Source of the DNA: a virus
Virus record (IMG/VR): IMGVR_UViG_3300027508_000028
Coordinates: 1 to 33,235 of that record
DNA length: 33,235 nucleotides
Reading direction: 5' to 3' (one strand)
Below the pieces are notes generated by a model. That model searched no databases and was not told the origin of the DNA. It was given only the letters and a program-made list of their open reading frames with translations. Below are positions 16,061-23,510 of this stretch, piece after piece (within the stretch, counting starts at the first letter, position 1; each line of letters opens with the position of its first letter). The position numbers and the translations under genes are program-made.

Positions 16061-16318
16061 ATGACCAAAAAAATAATCAGCCTTTACCCCGTCGTCATTA
16101 GACAGGCGAGGTATAGCGGGATATATGAAGGCGGAAAGTGGATTGCATTCCCAGAATGCGATGAATTCACCGAACCTATGTTCAATTACTTTCATGGTGA
16201 CGACTGCGATGCCGTTGATCTATTCACCGACGAGTACCAACAGACAGTTGGGATAGGGGAAAGTCCGAATCTTGCATATGCCGATCTTTGTAAAAAAAAT
16301 GGGATTGAAACAGAATAA
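16061..16318 (+). CDS. Small phage protein, possible HicB-like fold
   Basis: This 85-aa acidic protein starts one base after the reductase stop and ends in a TAATG overlap with the next gene, so the three are co-transcribed. YPVVIRQARYSGIYEGGKWIAFPE followed by GDDCDAVDLF and GIGESPNLAYADLCKK has the strand-strand-helix spacing of HicB-like small domains, and similar proteins occur in actinophages. This is pattern reading only. No catalytic residues can be assigned. Confidence 0.65.
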   Translation: MTKKIISLYPVVIRQARYSGIYEGGKWIAFPECDEFTEPMFNYFHGDDCDAVDLFTDEYQQTVGIGESPNLAYADLCKKNGIETE

Positions 16319-16683
16319 TGTTCCCAACATTAAAAGAACTTGGTGCTCATCATGTCTACGAGCAGGCTATAGAAATATTAGAGAAACATGGGTTCTCCAA
16401 CCACACGACATATGACCCGTACTCAAAAGAGGTAGACATTTGGGGTGCGATACTTCTTGCATGCGGTGCGAAAGAAAAACTACTCGCAGAAGGAATTGCT
16501 GATGCAGAGGAATGTGGTGTTGCGCCATTCATGTGTGGACGAGCAAGATTCTTCTGTGAATATCTAGAACTTATTACAGGAAAAGAAATAGCAGAGTGGT
16601 GCGCTATTTGCACTAAAGAAGATGCTGTTGCTCTGCTTAGAAAAGCAAGTGACAGGGTTGCTATAACAGTTCTACGCCCGTAA
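16318..16683 (+). CDS. DUF6197-like protein
   Basis: This 121-aa protein resembles from memory DUF6197, a family common in actinobacteria and their phages: an N-terminal helix (YEQAIEILEKHGF), a central VDIWGAILLACGA segment, and the C-terminal EIAEWCAICTKEDAVALLRKAS helix. Function is unknown. It has six cysteines without a clear metal motif. The ATG overlaps the upstream stop; its own stop forms the first bases of the long hairpin. Confidence 0.65.
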   Translation: MFPTLKELGAHHVYEQAIEILEKHGFSNHTTYDPYSKEVDIWGAILLACGAKEKLLAEGIADAEECGVAPFMCGRARFFCEYLELITGKEIAEWCAICTKEDAVALLRKASDRVAITVLRP

Positions 16684-16731
16684 ATAGTTGATCCCCCACA
16701 GACCTGCACGGATGTGGGGGATCAACTATTT
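16682..16731. terminator. Perfect 19-bp hairpin between convergent genes
   Basis: The left arm (16682-16700, AAATAGTTGATCCCCCACA) is exactly complementary to 16713-16731, with a 12-base loop. It starts inside the stop codon of the DUF6197-like gene and faces the convergent gene at 16762. No long T-run follows, so it may be a bidirectional terminator relying on its A/T-tipped stem, or another structural element. Confidence 0.8.
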
Positions 16732-16761
16732 GTCGGGTTTAAATTTTTACTTACTTAATTA

Positions 16762-17193
16762 TCAGGCTACAACTCCACCTGGGTGGTTGCCACGAAGTGT
16801 TGCTACTGCAACAACATCTGAACCATCTTGATCTGCTGATTGATCAATTTGAAGAAGAGCGGTCAAGTTAGAACCAGCGGTTCCCGAACCAACTGCACCA
16901 ACAACCAAGTAAACAAGATCGTCTGCTGCGAGTTCATCGGCACCATCAACGGTTGACATTGTTGCTACAGCCGAAACTGCACCAGCGGCGATTGACCAAG
17001 TTCCGACAACAGTTCCAGCGGCGCTAGCCTTGCGAACTGTTCCACTCAAAACTGAACCAACAGGTGCGGTACCAGCAGCAACCGTGATTGCGCGAACACG
17101 ACCCGAAACAGGAACGCGGGTAACAACTGAAGAAGTTGTTGCGACTGCGCCTGTAACCGTCATTGGGAGAAGAAGTGGTGCTGATGCTGACAT
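16762..17193 (-). CDS. Probable capsid decoration / head-associated protein
   Basis: This 143-aa protein is rich in Ala, Val, Thr and Gly and lacks cysteines. MTVTGAVATTSSVVTRVPVSGRVRAITVAAG, then GTVVGTWSIAAG and DLVYLVVGAVGSGTAGSNLTALLQI, gives alternating beta-strands and turns like small phage head-decoration or surface proteins (sgrV..v.v.......l..gd...). GGAGG lies 6 bases before ATG 17193, the strongest ribosome-binding site nearby, consistent with abundant expression. The frame extends to 17211 but that start is rejected. Its place on the minus strand downstream of a DNA methyltransferase, far from the capsid gene, is odd. No signal peptide is evident. Confidence 0.5.
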   Translation of the reverse strand: MSASAPLLLPMTVTGAVATTSSVVTRVPVSGRVRAITVAAGTAPVGSVLSGTVRKASAAGTVVGTWSIAAGAVSAVATMSTVDGADELAADDLVYLVVGAVGSGTAGSNLTALLQIDQSADQDGSDVVAVATLRGNHPGGVVA

Positions 17194-17256
17194 TTTTGAC
17201 CTCCAAGTCAAAGAGAAATACTGGAATACCTATGTAGGTAAATAATACAACATTTA

Positions 17257-18633
17257 TTACCCCTCAGAAGCAACCTCAAAAAGCGTGAGTTGGCTTTCTT
17301 CAATCTCACGGGCAATTCTCAACTTCTCTTTTTCGGCAGATAGACGCTCAGTCGCAATCTGCGCATATTCGGGGTTCAACTCACAGCCCAAATATGATCT
17401 ACCCAACTTTTGTGCCACCACGCCAGTAGTGCCAGCACCAAAAAACACATCAAGCACTGTGCAGGGCACTGTTTCAGCGGTTTCGCATTTGCAAGCCTTT
17501 TCCCACCCGATTGTGTCGGTTTGGGAATAACCTGCGTCTCCCTTGCCATTTATTTCCCCATATGCGCCTTCGTAGTTGTTTGGACGGTAACGAGGATCGT
17601 TCACTGGAAGTTCGTTTCGGGCTATTCTCTTGCGATTCACTTGACGGACCATCGGTGACCCACATTGAGCACAACATCCCATTTCGCTCGTACCAGCGGA
17701 GATGCAAGGCTCTATCAGATCCTGCGGGAAGGTCGCGAAGTGCGCTCCCTTGAATGGTTTCGTTGTCACAGTCCATACAGACCTCTTGTTCCTAAAGGCT
17801 CCAGTTGAGCCATGCATTGCGTTAGAAATACCTGCATCTTTACGGCTGTCTGCACGAGACCCCCTGTCGTCGTAAGCATATTTTGCTGGTTCTTTTATTG
17901 CTTCACTGTCAAAGAAATAATGTGACTTCTTCGTCAACAGAAACATGTACTCATGCGCTTTGGTGCACCTATCGCGAACAGATTCGGGCATCGGATTCGG
18001 TTTAGCCCAAATAATGTCTTGACGCAAATACCAGCCGTCTGCTTGCAAAGCAAAGGCAACACGCCAAGGAACACCAACTAAATCTTTAGGTTTGAGATCG
18101 CCGTCATCGCGACCTATTTTGGCTCTGAAATCTTCGTTCTCCCCACCAGCGTTAGAAGCATTAGTAGAAGCGATTGACTGCTTCCACCCATTCCCGTTGC
18201 TACCTGCATAAGAGTCGCCGAGGTTCAACCAGAGCGTTCCGTCTTCTCGTAAAACTCTGCGAACTTCACGGAACACTTCCACCATATGTTCTACATATTC
18301 GTCAACGGTTGGCTCTAAACCAAGTTGGCTATCCTTGCGCATCGCTCCGCAACGAGGGCATTGGACTTTATAAATGCCGTCACCGATAGCGCCTTCAAGA
18401 AGTTTCTGTCCAGTTGAGCAACTCTCACTGAACTTACTATCCCGTTTATGAGAGCATTCAGGATCGCCACCAATCCAAGTGGCAGTTCCATAATCCCTTA
18501 GACCCCAATACGGTGGTGAGGTGACAACGCAGTGAATACTGTTATCCGCCAAAGACGCAAGAGTTTCCCGTACATCACCAAGGAGAATGTTTGAATCAAT
18601 AACAAATGGCAGCACTGTTTCTTCGTTTGTCAT
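17257..18633 (-). CDS. Beta-class DNA methyltransferase (N4-cytosine or N6-adenine)
   Basis: This 458-aa enzyme has TSPPYWGLRDYG (catalytic motif IV, residues 38-49) before VLDVFFGAGTTG (SAM-binding FxGxG motif I, near 405), the beta-class order. GVPWRVAFALQADGWYLRQDIIWAKPNPMPESV is typical of the family. The central insert includes CPRCGAMR and CCAQCGSPM Cys-pairs, which may form a zinc site in the target-recognition part. The SPPYW form is common in N4-cytosine enzymes, but N6-adenine cannot be excluded. GAGGGG lies 4-5 bases before ATG 18633; the longer frame to 18693 is rejected. No nuclease is adjacent, so it is an orphan that may protect phage DNA from restriction. Confidence 0.9.
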   Translation of the reverse strand: MTNEETVLPFVIDSNILLGDVRETLASLADNSIHCVVTSPPYWGLRDYGTATWIGGDPECSHKRDSKFSESCSTGQKLLEGAIGDGIYKVQCPRCGAMRKDSQLGLEPTVDEYVEHMVEVFREVRRVLREDGTLWLNLGDSYAGSNGNGWKQSIASTNASNAGGENEDFRAKIGRDDGDLKPKDLVGVPWRVAFALQADGWYLRQDIIWAKPNPMPESVRDRCTKAHEYMFLLTKKSHYFFDSEAIKEPAKYAYDDRGSRADSRKDAGISNAMHGSTGAFRNKRSVWTVTTKPFKGAHFATFPQDLIEPCISAGTSEMGCCAQCGSPMVRQVNRKRIARNELPVNDPRYRPNNYEGAYGEINGKGDAGYSQTDTIGWEKACKCETAETVPCTVLDVFFGAGTTGVVAQKLGRSYLGCELNPEYAQIATERLSAEKEKLRIAREIEESQLTLFEVASEG

Positions 18634-18646
18634 TTTTCCCCTCGTA

Positions 18647-18663
18647 AACCCCTCATTGGGGTT
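18647..18663. other. Short hairpin upstream of the methyltransferase ribosome-binding site
   Basis: AACCCC (18647-18652), loop TCATT, GGGGTT (18658-18663) lies between the H1-like gene stop and the methyltransferase start on the minus strand. No T-run follows in that direction. It could attenuate expression or stabilise the transcript. Confidence 0.4.
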
Positions 18664-18667
18664 AAGA

Positions 18668-18985
18668 CTACTTGCTAATCTTGAACCACGCAAGCATTTT
18701 CTTGCGAAGAGGCAAAGATTTCACATCATTAACTCTGATGACGGCAGTCTGTTCAGCCATGACCTTCATGAACTTTTCGGCATTTGCGAATTGTTCTTTC
18801 GTTTCACCGACTTTTGCCAACAAATAAGGATCCTTAGCAGCGACAAGTCCCTTAGTTTTCAGTCCAGATGCCTCTTTGGCAGGAGCCTTTTTAGCAGGAG
18901 TCTTCTTTGTAGGAGTCTTCTTTGCAGACGCCTTCTTGACGGGAGCCTTCTTTTTATTGGATTTTTTTGGTTGTTTTGATGTCAT
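18668..18985 (-). CDS. Histone-H1-like Lys/Ala/Pro-rich nucleoid-type protein
   Basis: This 105-aa protein begins MTSKQPKKSNKKK and has a run of [AP]-[KV]-K-[AT]-[SP]-type units (residues about 10-38) matching the low-complexity tails of histone H1 and actinobacterial HU-like proteins. The C-terminal half (DPYLLAKVGETKEQFANAEKFM, then PLRKKMLAWFKISK) is a compact helical region with basic ends. DNA coating or packaging, or modulation of host chromatin, is the likely role. The frame extends to 19033, but ATG 18985 is chosen because a TAGTGT -10 lies 7 bases upstream. Lysine-rich tails are acetylation targets, notable with the deacetylase-family gene in the same genome. Confidence 0.75.
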   Translation of the reverse strand: MTSKQPKKSNKKKAPVKKASAKKTPTKKTPAKKAPAKEASGLKTKGLVAAKDPYLLAKVGETKEQFANAEKFMKVMAEQTAVIRVNDVKSLPLRKKMLAWFKISK

Positions 18986-18992
18986 AGAAAAA

Positions 18993-18998
18993 ACACTA
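18993..18998 (-). promoter_or_regulatory. -10 element of the H1-like gene (leaderless)
   Basis: On the minus strand TAGTGT ends 7 bases before ATG 18985 and no ribosome-binding site fits. No good -35 is seen. Confidence 0.5.
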
Positions 18999-19049
18999 GT
19001 ACAAAATAAATAGCATAAATGCAACCCCATCATTTTGGCGAAGTGACCA

Positions 19050-19055
19050 TACAGT
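19050..19055 (+). promoter_or_regulatory. Possible -10 for the 19069 gene
   Basis: TACAGT ends 13 bases before ATG 19069, predicting a leader of about 7 bases. It is divergent from the H1-like gene. The -35 is weak. Confidence 0.4.
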
Positions 19056-19068
19056 AGGGTTTCCTAAC

Positions 19069-19701
19069 ATGTATACAGGCTTCTACGAAACAGAATTTGA
19101 CAAAATAGCGCTATGCGCCGAGTCAATCAAAACTGCAAAAACTTCTTTAATTGAAGAAGATGGAATTGGCTCCGATTTAAATATAAACATATTTGGGTGG
19201 AAAAATAATGAGTTGGCAACAATAATTCAACTTAAAAATACTTTCTCCATACCTAAAGATGAGCGGATCCGATCATTAATAGAGGCTTCCGTGATCATGC
19301 GTCGTGGTTGGGGAATCACAGAATTCACCATCGCAGCCGAAGGATACTGCTCAATGGCTCCAGCCGAAACATCTGGTGAAAACCTCGCACAACTTTTTGC
19401 TTTAAAAGACTCACCAGTAACAGAATGCGTATCTTTTACCCACCTAACACTTGACGACCATATTTTTGTGGCGATGCCATACAAGGTGCAACTAGGAAGA
19501 AAAGTTGATTTCGGCGATGTGCTTTGGTTTAATGGCGGGAAAGCAATGCGCGATATTGAATACCCCGCAGCGCTAAAAGCGTCGTTGAAACTAAAACAGG
19601 AACCGATTGACTCATCTCTAGACCGAGAAACATACTTTGGTACACTTGCCTCAGCAGTAATGCACTGCGGATTTGAAATATTTTATAGGGACGATGTATA
19701 A
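19069..19701 (+). CDS. Conserved-type phage protein, unknown function
   Basis: I do not recognise this 210-aa acidic protein. Visible features are an N-terminal MYTGFYETEFDKIALCAESIKTAKT, a RRGWGITEFTIAAEGYCS strand pair, a THLTLDDHIFVAMPYKVQLGRKV beta segment, and a C-terminal GTLASAVMHCGFEIFYRDDV. The even spread of strands and helices suggests a single globular domain. It is followed 8 bases later by the dioxygenase, so the two probably form a unit. The start has no clear ribosome-binding site. Confidence 0.65.
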   Translation: MYTGFYETEFDKIALCAESIKTAKTSLIEEDGIGSDLNINIFGWKNNELATIIQLKNTFSIPKDERIRSLIEASVIMRRGWGITEFTIAAEGYCSMAPAETSGENLAQLFALKDSPVTECVSFTHLTLDDHIFVAMPYKVQLGRKVDFGDVLWFNGGKAMRDIEYPAALKASLKLKQEPIDSSLDRETYFGTLASAVMHCGFEIFYRDDV

Positions 19702-19709
19702 ATAAGAAA

Positions 19710-20474
19710 ATGGAACCAATAGATTTTTTCCACGAAAATGGTTATGTGGTATTCAAAAAGGCTATAAGCGAAAGTCTTATAGATGAATACAATTGTGCAT
19801 GGGATAAAGAAAACTCCGACAAAACTGATCAATATGGAAATAATTTTGGGTGGGATAAAGAGTCAGAGCACCTAGAACATCCCGAAGTAATGGACATAAT
19901 GTGCAGTCCAATTATTTCTGAATTTTTTGTTGAATTAGAACTTGCCGTTGCTCTTCATCGCGTGGACACTTGGGCTATGAGCAGTGAAAAACCTTGGCAT
20001 CATGATTCAACATTATCCAACCCAGTTGCATTCAATAACTATATTGGTGCTTGGGTTGCATCAGAAAATGTGTTGCCCGAATCAGGACCATTCCAACTCA
20101 TACCCAAATCGCACAAGTGGGATATTGACAAGTATTCAGTTTATTTCGGTGAAAATAATGGTGAGATTAGAGACGGCAGGTGGTTTAACCACGAAATAGA
20201 ACGGCAGATTGAAGATCACAAAGAAATTCAGCACTTTACATTTCTTGCCGAAAAAGGGGATGTTCTCATTTGGCATGGGAATCTAATTCACCGTGCACTC
20301 ATACCAACCAATAAACAAATTACACGAAAAGCGATCATCGGTCACTACAGCAACTCAAAGCAATATGAAGGTGCAGTTGACGAAGGATACGAAAAGAATA
20401 TGACCTCACTGCTTGGTGACCCAAACGTTAAACAATGGAAAAACTCAGGGTATTACTACGACAGAAAAAGGTAA
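19710..20474 (+). CDS. Phytanoyl-CoA dioxygenase (PhyH)-like 2OG-Fe(II) oxygenase
   Basis: This 254-aa protein opens with FFHENGYVVFKKAISESLIDEY, the typical PhyH start. Iron ligands are H97-x-D99 (PWHHDS) and H194 (HGNLIHRAL); R206 (ITRKAII) can hold 2-oxoglutarate. GPFQLIPKSHKWD is the conserved PhyH turn. The family hydroxylates diverse small molecules, including lipids, ectoine and phosphonates, so the substrate is open. TATAAA ends about 7 bases upstream of the ATG, which may give an extra leaderless start. It ends directly against the convergent small membrane-protein gene. Confidence 0.88.
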   Translation: MEPIDFFHENGYVVFKKAISESLIDEYNCAWDKENSDKTDQYGNNFGWDKESEHLEHPEVMDIMCSPIISEFFVELELAVALHRVDTWAMSSEKPWHHDSTLSNPVAFNNYIGAWVASENVLPESGPFQLIPKSHKWDIDKYSVYFGENNGEIRDGRWFNHEIERQIEDHKEIQHFTFLAEKGDVLIWHGNLIHRALIPTNKQITRKAIIGHYSNSKQYEGAVDEGYEKNMTSLLGDPNVKQWKNSGYYYDRKR

Positions 20475-20648
20475 TTAGAAATTTAACGGATTTTTCTGTT
20501 TTTCAAACTCTGTCCATTCGCGGAATGAACCGCCAGTATCGCCGTAACGGTCAAATTTATCAATGGAATTCATCAGGAATGAGTGAGTTGAAACAACGAT
20601 CGCCGCTGTAATAAGAAATGCAATAATCATAGGAATACATGATGCCAT
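20475..20648 (-). CDS. 57-aa single-span membrane protein
   Basis: This short frame begins MASCIPMIIAFLITAAIVVS and continues THSFLMNSIDKFDRYG to end KQKNPLNF. Residues about 5-26 form one hydrophobic helix; the remainder is polar and likely on one face of the membrane. It has the size of small phage membrane proteins (holin, spanin or superinfection-exclusion types), but no specific match. Its stop abuts the dioxygenase stop (positions 20474/20475). The upstream region has a TTGACA-containing promoter candidate. A lysis role is speculation. Confidence 0.55.
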   Translation of the reverse strand: MASCIPMIIAFLITAAIVVSTHSFLMNSIDKFDRYGDTGGSFREWTEFEKQKNPLNF

Positions 20649-20673
20649 CTCTGCGAGCGATCAACTGCAAGAA

Positions 20674-20704
20674 ACTATCGTTTTACGAAATTAGATAGTG
20701 TCAA
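20674..20704 (-). promoter_or_regulatory. Promoter candidate with overlapping inverted repeat
   Basis: On the minus strand TTGACA (20699-20704) and GATAGT (20674-20679) are 19 bases apart. ACTATC (20674-20679) and GATAGT (20694-20699) form a 6-bp inverted repeat across the same interval, which could be an operator. Leader about 25 bases. Confidence 0.4.
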
Positions 20705-20723
20705 TCTCTTTTTGTGATACTAA

Positions 20724-21341
20724 TCATTCTTCGGCATCAACTATTTCAGCATCCTGAATATCATCTTCGCCCTCACCCAACGCAGACAAATCACCGAGCA
20801 ATTCTTTGATTGTCTCACGAGGCATAATTCCCGCATCGCTCATAAGCATCAAAAGTTTCTTAGCCTCAGCCTCAGAATCAAACTTCTCCGTCTGAACCAC
20901 ACCCGGTGCGCCAGCCAAAACAGCCCGCAACGGAGAAGCATCGCGAACATCCATTTGAACATTCACATTCGTTTGTTCCATACCCAACAATTTTGCGCGA
21001 CGATCAATAATAGAAAGAACAGTAGACACAGCCTTGATATCTGGCTCAATAGAAACCTCTGTGCCGTCGTCCATTTTTTGTTTTCGGTGTTGTGTTAACG
21101 GCCAGATTGCGGATTGCAGAGCATCCAAACGCTCAAGTTCCATCTGAAGAACCTCGGGGTAAGCCAGCAAAGCCTCCTGATTCAACTTGCCAAGTTGCCT
21201 TCGGATTGAGTTGGAAACATTGGAAGTACCGACCCCGAACCTGCGTGCTATCTCAGCGATTGGAACACCAGCCTGACGCATCTTGAAAATACGCAAGTCA
21301 CGCTCGGCAAGAAATTCTCTAGTTAAACCTTTTTCAGCCAT
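20724..21341 (-). CDS. HTH protein, probable terminase small subunit
   Basis: This 205-aa protein has an N-terminal helix-turn-helix (RIFKMRQAGVPIAEIARRFGVGTSNVSNSIRRQL, residues about 18-51). A helical region with EPDIKAVSTVLSIIDRRAKLLGME, a segment typical of actinophage terminase small subunits, and an acidic C-terminus follow. The small subunit recognises packaging sites on concatemeric DNA. The start lies one base after the primase-helicase stop, so the genes are coupled. It is far from the capsid block and no large subunit is visible; a transcriptional regulator with a similar HTH is the alternative. Confidence 0.55.
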   Translation of the reverse strand: MAEKGLTREFLAERDLRIFKMRQAGVPIAEIARRFGVGTSNVSNSIRRQLGKLNQEALLAYPEVLQMELERLDALQSAIWPLTQHRKQKMDDGTEVSIEPDIKAVSTVLSIIDRRAKLLGMEQTNVNVQMDVRDASPLRAVLAGAPGVVQTEKFDSEAEAKKLLMLMSDAGIMPRETIKELLGDLSALGEGEDDIQDAEIVDAEE

Positions 21342-21342
21342 G

Positions 21343-23097
21343 TCAGGATGCTTTCATAAATTCAATAACTTCAAATGGGAAGATTTTCCCTCTTCTCATT
21401 TTAGTCGGGAACTCCCGTACATCTCGCGCGCCACGGAAATGTCGCACATCATAGACATAATCCCCCACAGCCGTTGGGTCAGGAGTCAGAGATAGACCGA
21501 ACTCCGGCCAGCGTGACCACACGGCAGAACCGAACGGTCGCAAATCTCTAGTGGTAGAAGATGTCCCCAATGGGGCGTGGTGCTCAAGCCACAATGAGCA
21601 GTTGTAGTAATCACGCAACATGTCAAAGTATTTGGCTACTTCAACAGTGATTGATTCCGATGTCCTGCCACCCGGATCAACAAAAGATTTGTAGATCGGA
21701 CCGAGCAAAATTAGATCAGGTTTAATGGTCTCAACTGCTTCTTCAATAATTGATCTGTCTGACGGACGCATCAAATCAACACCTGACGGCTTAATCAGGA
21801 TATGACACTCAGGTTCACCGTCCAAATAGCCAAGACGGCGCGCTGCACCCATGATGTTCGCCGAAGTTCTTCTAATGATTCGCTCAGGGTTTTCAAGGTC
21901 AATAGTTAATGTTCGTATGGGTTTCATGCGAGACATGGTGAATGGGTTGATGCCGAATGAACTACAGATCGCCACCTGTCTTGCGAGCATTGTTTTTCCG
22001 ACGCCTTCAGCGGCTACAACAATTACTCGCTCTCCACGCTCAAGAACATTAGGGATAATCCAGTCATAGTCTTCGTTCTCGGTCTCCAACAAAAATTGCG
22101 ACCAATTGACAAGTCTTCCCCTATCAATTTCATCTTCACGTCCAAATGAGCCGATAAGCATTGATGCTTTTGTTAAGCGAACATTCTCCGAAATATCCTC
22201 ACGGATTAACAGGGAATTCAATCTTTCAGCAAGCGCAACTAGTGGTGTCGTCGCTTCAACGATCGCTTCGGTTTGTTGTTCCTCTTCTTCATGTTGGACT
22301 ATGTCGTCCAAAGGTTCGGAGTCTTTCATTTCAACTAGATCATCAATTGTTCCACCAGCACCTAAAAGTTCTGATACATCTTTAAAATTATTTGGAGGAA
22401 CCCAACTGACAACAGTGCATCCGTTTTGTTCAAGTGTTTTAGTAACCATTTTTGCGTGGTCTCTACCTACACTGTCATTGTCCGCAATAATCCACACCTG
22501 AGCGCCCTCTAATGCGCGAGTATGTATGTCAAGCCACTTGCCCGCACCGTTTGGTGGTGTTGTCGCACAGAAACCCAAAGCGACCATATTGTCAGCATCT
22601 TTTTCACCTTCAACAAGCCAAATCACTTCTCCATTGTCTTTAGCGTGGAGGACATCGGGTAGGCGATACAAAACCTTTGGTGTGTCGTCCAAAGAAAAAA
22701 TGTATTTGCCCTTATTGGCAGGGTCTGGTCGTCTTTGTCGGAAAGTTTTCTTTCCCCACTGATCCACGAACCGTTGCTTTTGAAAAAGAAGTTTCCCGTT
22801 TTCGTCACGATAATCGTATGTAGCGACAAGAGAAAGTTTGCGTTCCTCTTTCTTTTCAGGATAAAGATCAGCCAACTTTAACCCCACCGACTGACAAACC
22901 TGATCAACGGAACAGCCCTGCCCGCGATGGCAGGTAAGTAGAATTTTGTCTTCATTTCCTAAGCCCACAGAGAGCGATGGATTGTTATCGTCGTTACGGC
23001 ATGGACAACGAGCCTCCCAGCCATTACTTGTAGGACGGACACCGTTCAGTTTTGAGAGGAACCTGTCAACATGTTGTGGGACAGAAGCATTACTCAT
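21343..23097 (-). CDS. Primase-helicase (CHC2 zinc finger, TOPRIM, RecA-like ATPase)
   Basis: This 584-aa replication enzyme has an N-terminal zinc region with C31, C33, C56 and C62 (RCPCRNDDNNPSLSV, then TCHRGQGC). The TOPRIM domain has E163 (LVEGEKDADN) and D206/D208 (IIADNDSVGRDH). The C-terminal ATPase has Walker A AAEGVGKTML at about 362-371 and a Walker B-like DLILLGPIYK at 461-470. The layout parallels T7 gp4 but the ATPase looks like the RepA/AAA_25 type. An acidic linker (residues about 255-285) joins the halves. It overlaps the WhiB stop by 8 bases and is followed one base later by the terminase-like gene, so three genes form an operon. Confidence 0.9.
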   Translation of the reverse strand: MSNASVPQHVDRFLSKLNGVRPTSNGWEARCPCRNDDNNPSLSVGLGNEDKILLTCHRGQGCSVDQVCQSVGLKLADLYPEKKEERKLSLVATYDYRDENGKLLFQKQRFVDQWGKKTFRQRRPDPANKGKYIFSLDDTPKVLYRLPDVLHAKDNGEVIWLVEGEKDADNMVALGFCATTPPNGAGKWLDIHTRALEGAQVWIIADNDSVGRDHAKMVTKTLEQNGCTVVSWVPPNNFKDVSELLGAGGTIDDLVEMKDSEPLDDIVQHEEEEQQTEAIVEATTPLVALAERLNSLLIREDISENVRLTKASMLIGSFGREDEIDRGRLVNWSQFLLETENEDYDWIIPNVLERGERVIVVAAEGVGKTMLARQVAICSSFGINPFTMSRMKPIRTLTIDLENPERIIRRTSANIMGAARRLGYLDGEPECHILIKPSGVDLMRPSDRSIIEEAVETIKPDLILLGPIYKSFVDPGGRTSESITVEVAKYFDMLRDYYNCSLWLEHHAPLGTSSTTRDLRPFGSAVWSRWPEFGLSLTPDPTAVGDYVYDVRHFRGARDVREFPTKMRRGKIFPFEVIEFMKAS

Positions 23098-23443
23098 TTG
23101 CTAAGTCTAATCTATTAATAATCCTCTGTACTCTTCCTGCGTTAACCGACCTTCGGACAGTGGGTGATGCCCTGCGATCAAGTGGCAAAGTTATTTTTTG
23201 CTGGCGTCTCAGAATTTCTCTTTCAATTTCACTTTTTCCACCCCAAACTCCAAGCGGTTCATAGCGGAGGGAATAATCTAGGCAACCCTCAACGACTTCA
23301 CATTCCTTGCACATCTCTTTTGCTAATTCAACATCTTTGCGATGCTGACCAGCGGGCAGATTTGGATAGAACAAGGTGATGTCTTTCCCCTTGCACGAGG
23401 CTTTGCTCGTATCAAAAAAGTCACTTATATCCTGAGTGTCCAA
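23090..23443 (-). CDS. WhiB-family Fe-S transcriptional regulator
   Basis: This 117-aa protein has the WhiB arrangement: C17, C45, C48 and C54 (CKECEVVEGC) to hold a [4Fe-4S] cluster, then GVWGGKSE at 65-72, then a basic C-terminal tail (RRASPTVRRSVNAGRVQR) for DNA contact. WhiB proteins are confined to actinobacteria and their phages and usually act with the main sigma factor. The mycobacteriophage TM4 WhiB represses host whiB2 and blocks superinfection, a precedent for phage use. There is no ATG in position; the start appears to be TTG 23443 behind a run of seven G residues. Confidence 0.92.
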   Translation of the reverse strand: MDTQDISDFFDTSKASCKGKDITLFYPNLPAGQHRKDVELAKEMCKECEVVEGCLDYSLRYEPLGVWGGKSEIEREILRRQQKITLPLDRRASPTVRRSVNAGRVQRIINRLDLANE

Positions 23444-23510
23444 AATCCCCCCCGAGTTGACTTGTTATCCGTGTAATGTTCGCCTAACACTACAACCCCT
23501 GTCAGGGAGT

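Noticed and set aside
23497-23507. Palindrome CCCTGTCAGGG downstream of the zinc-ribbon-like gene
   Set aside because: The 5-bp arms with a one-base centre are near chance level and there is no T-run to make a terminator; kept only as a weak possible operator.
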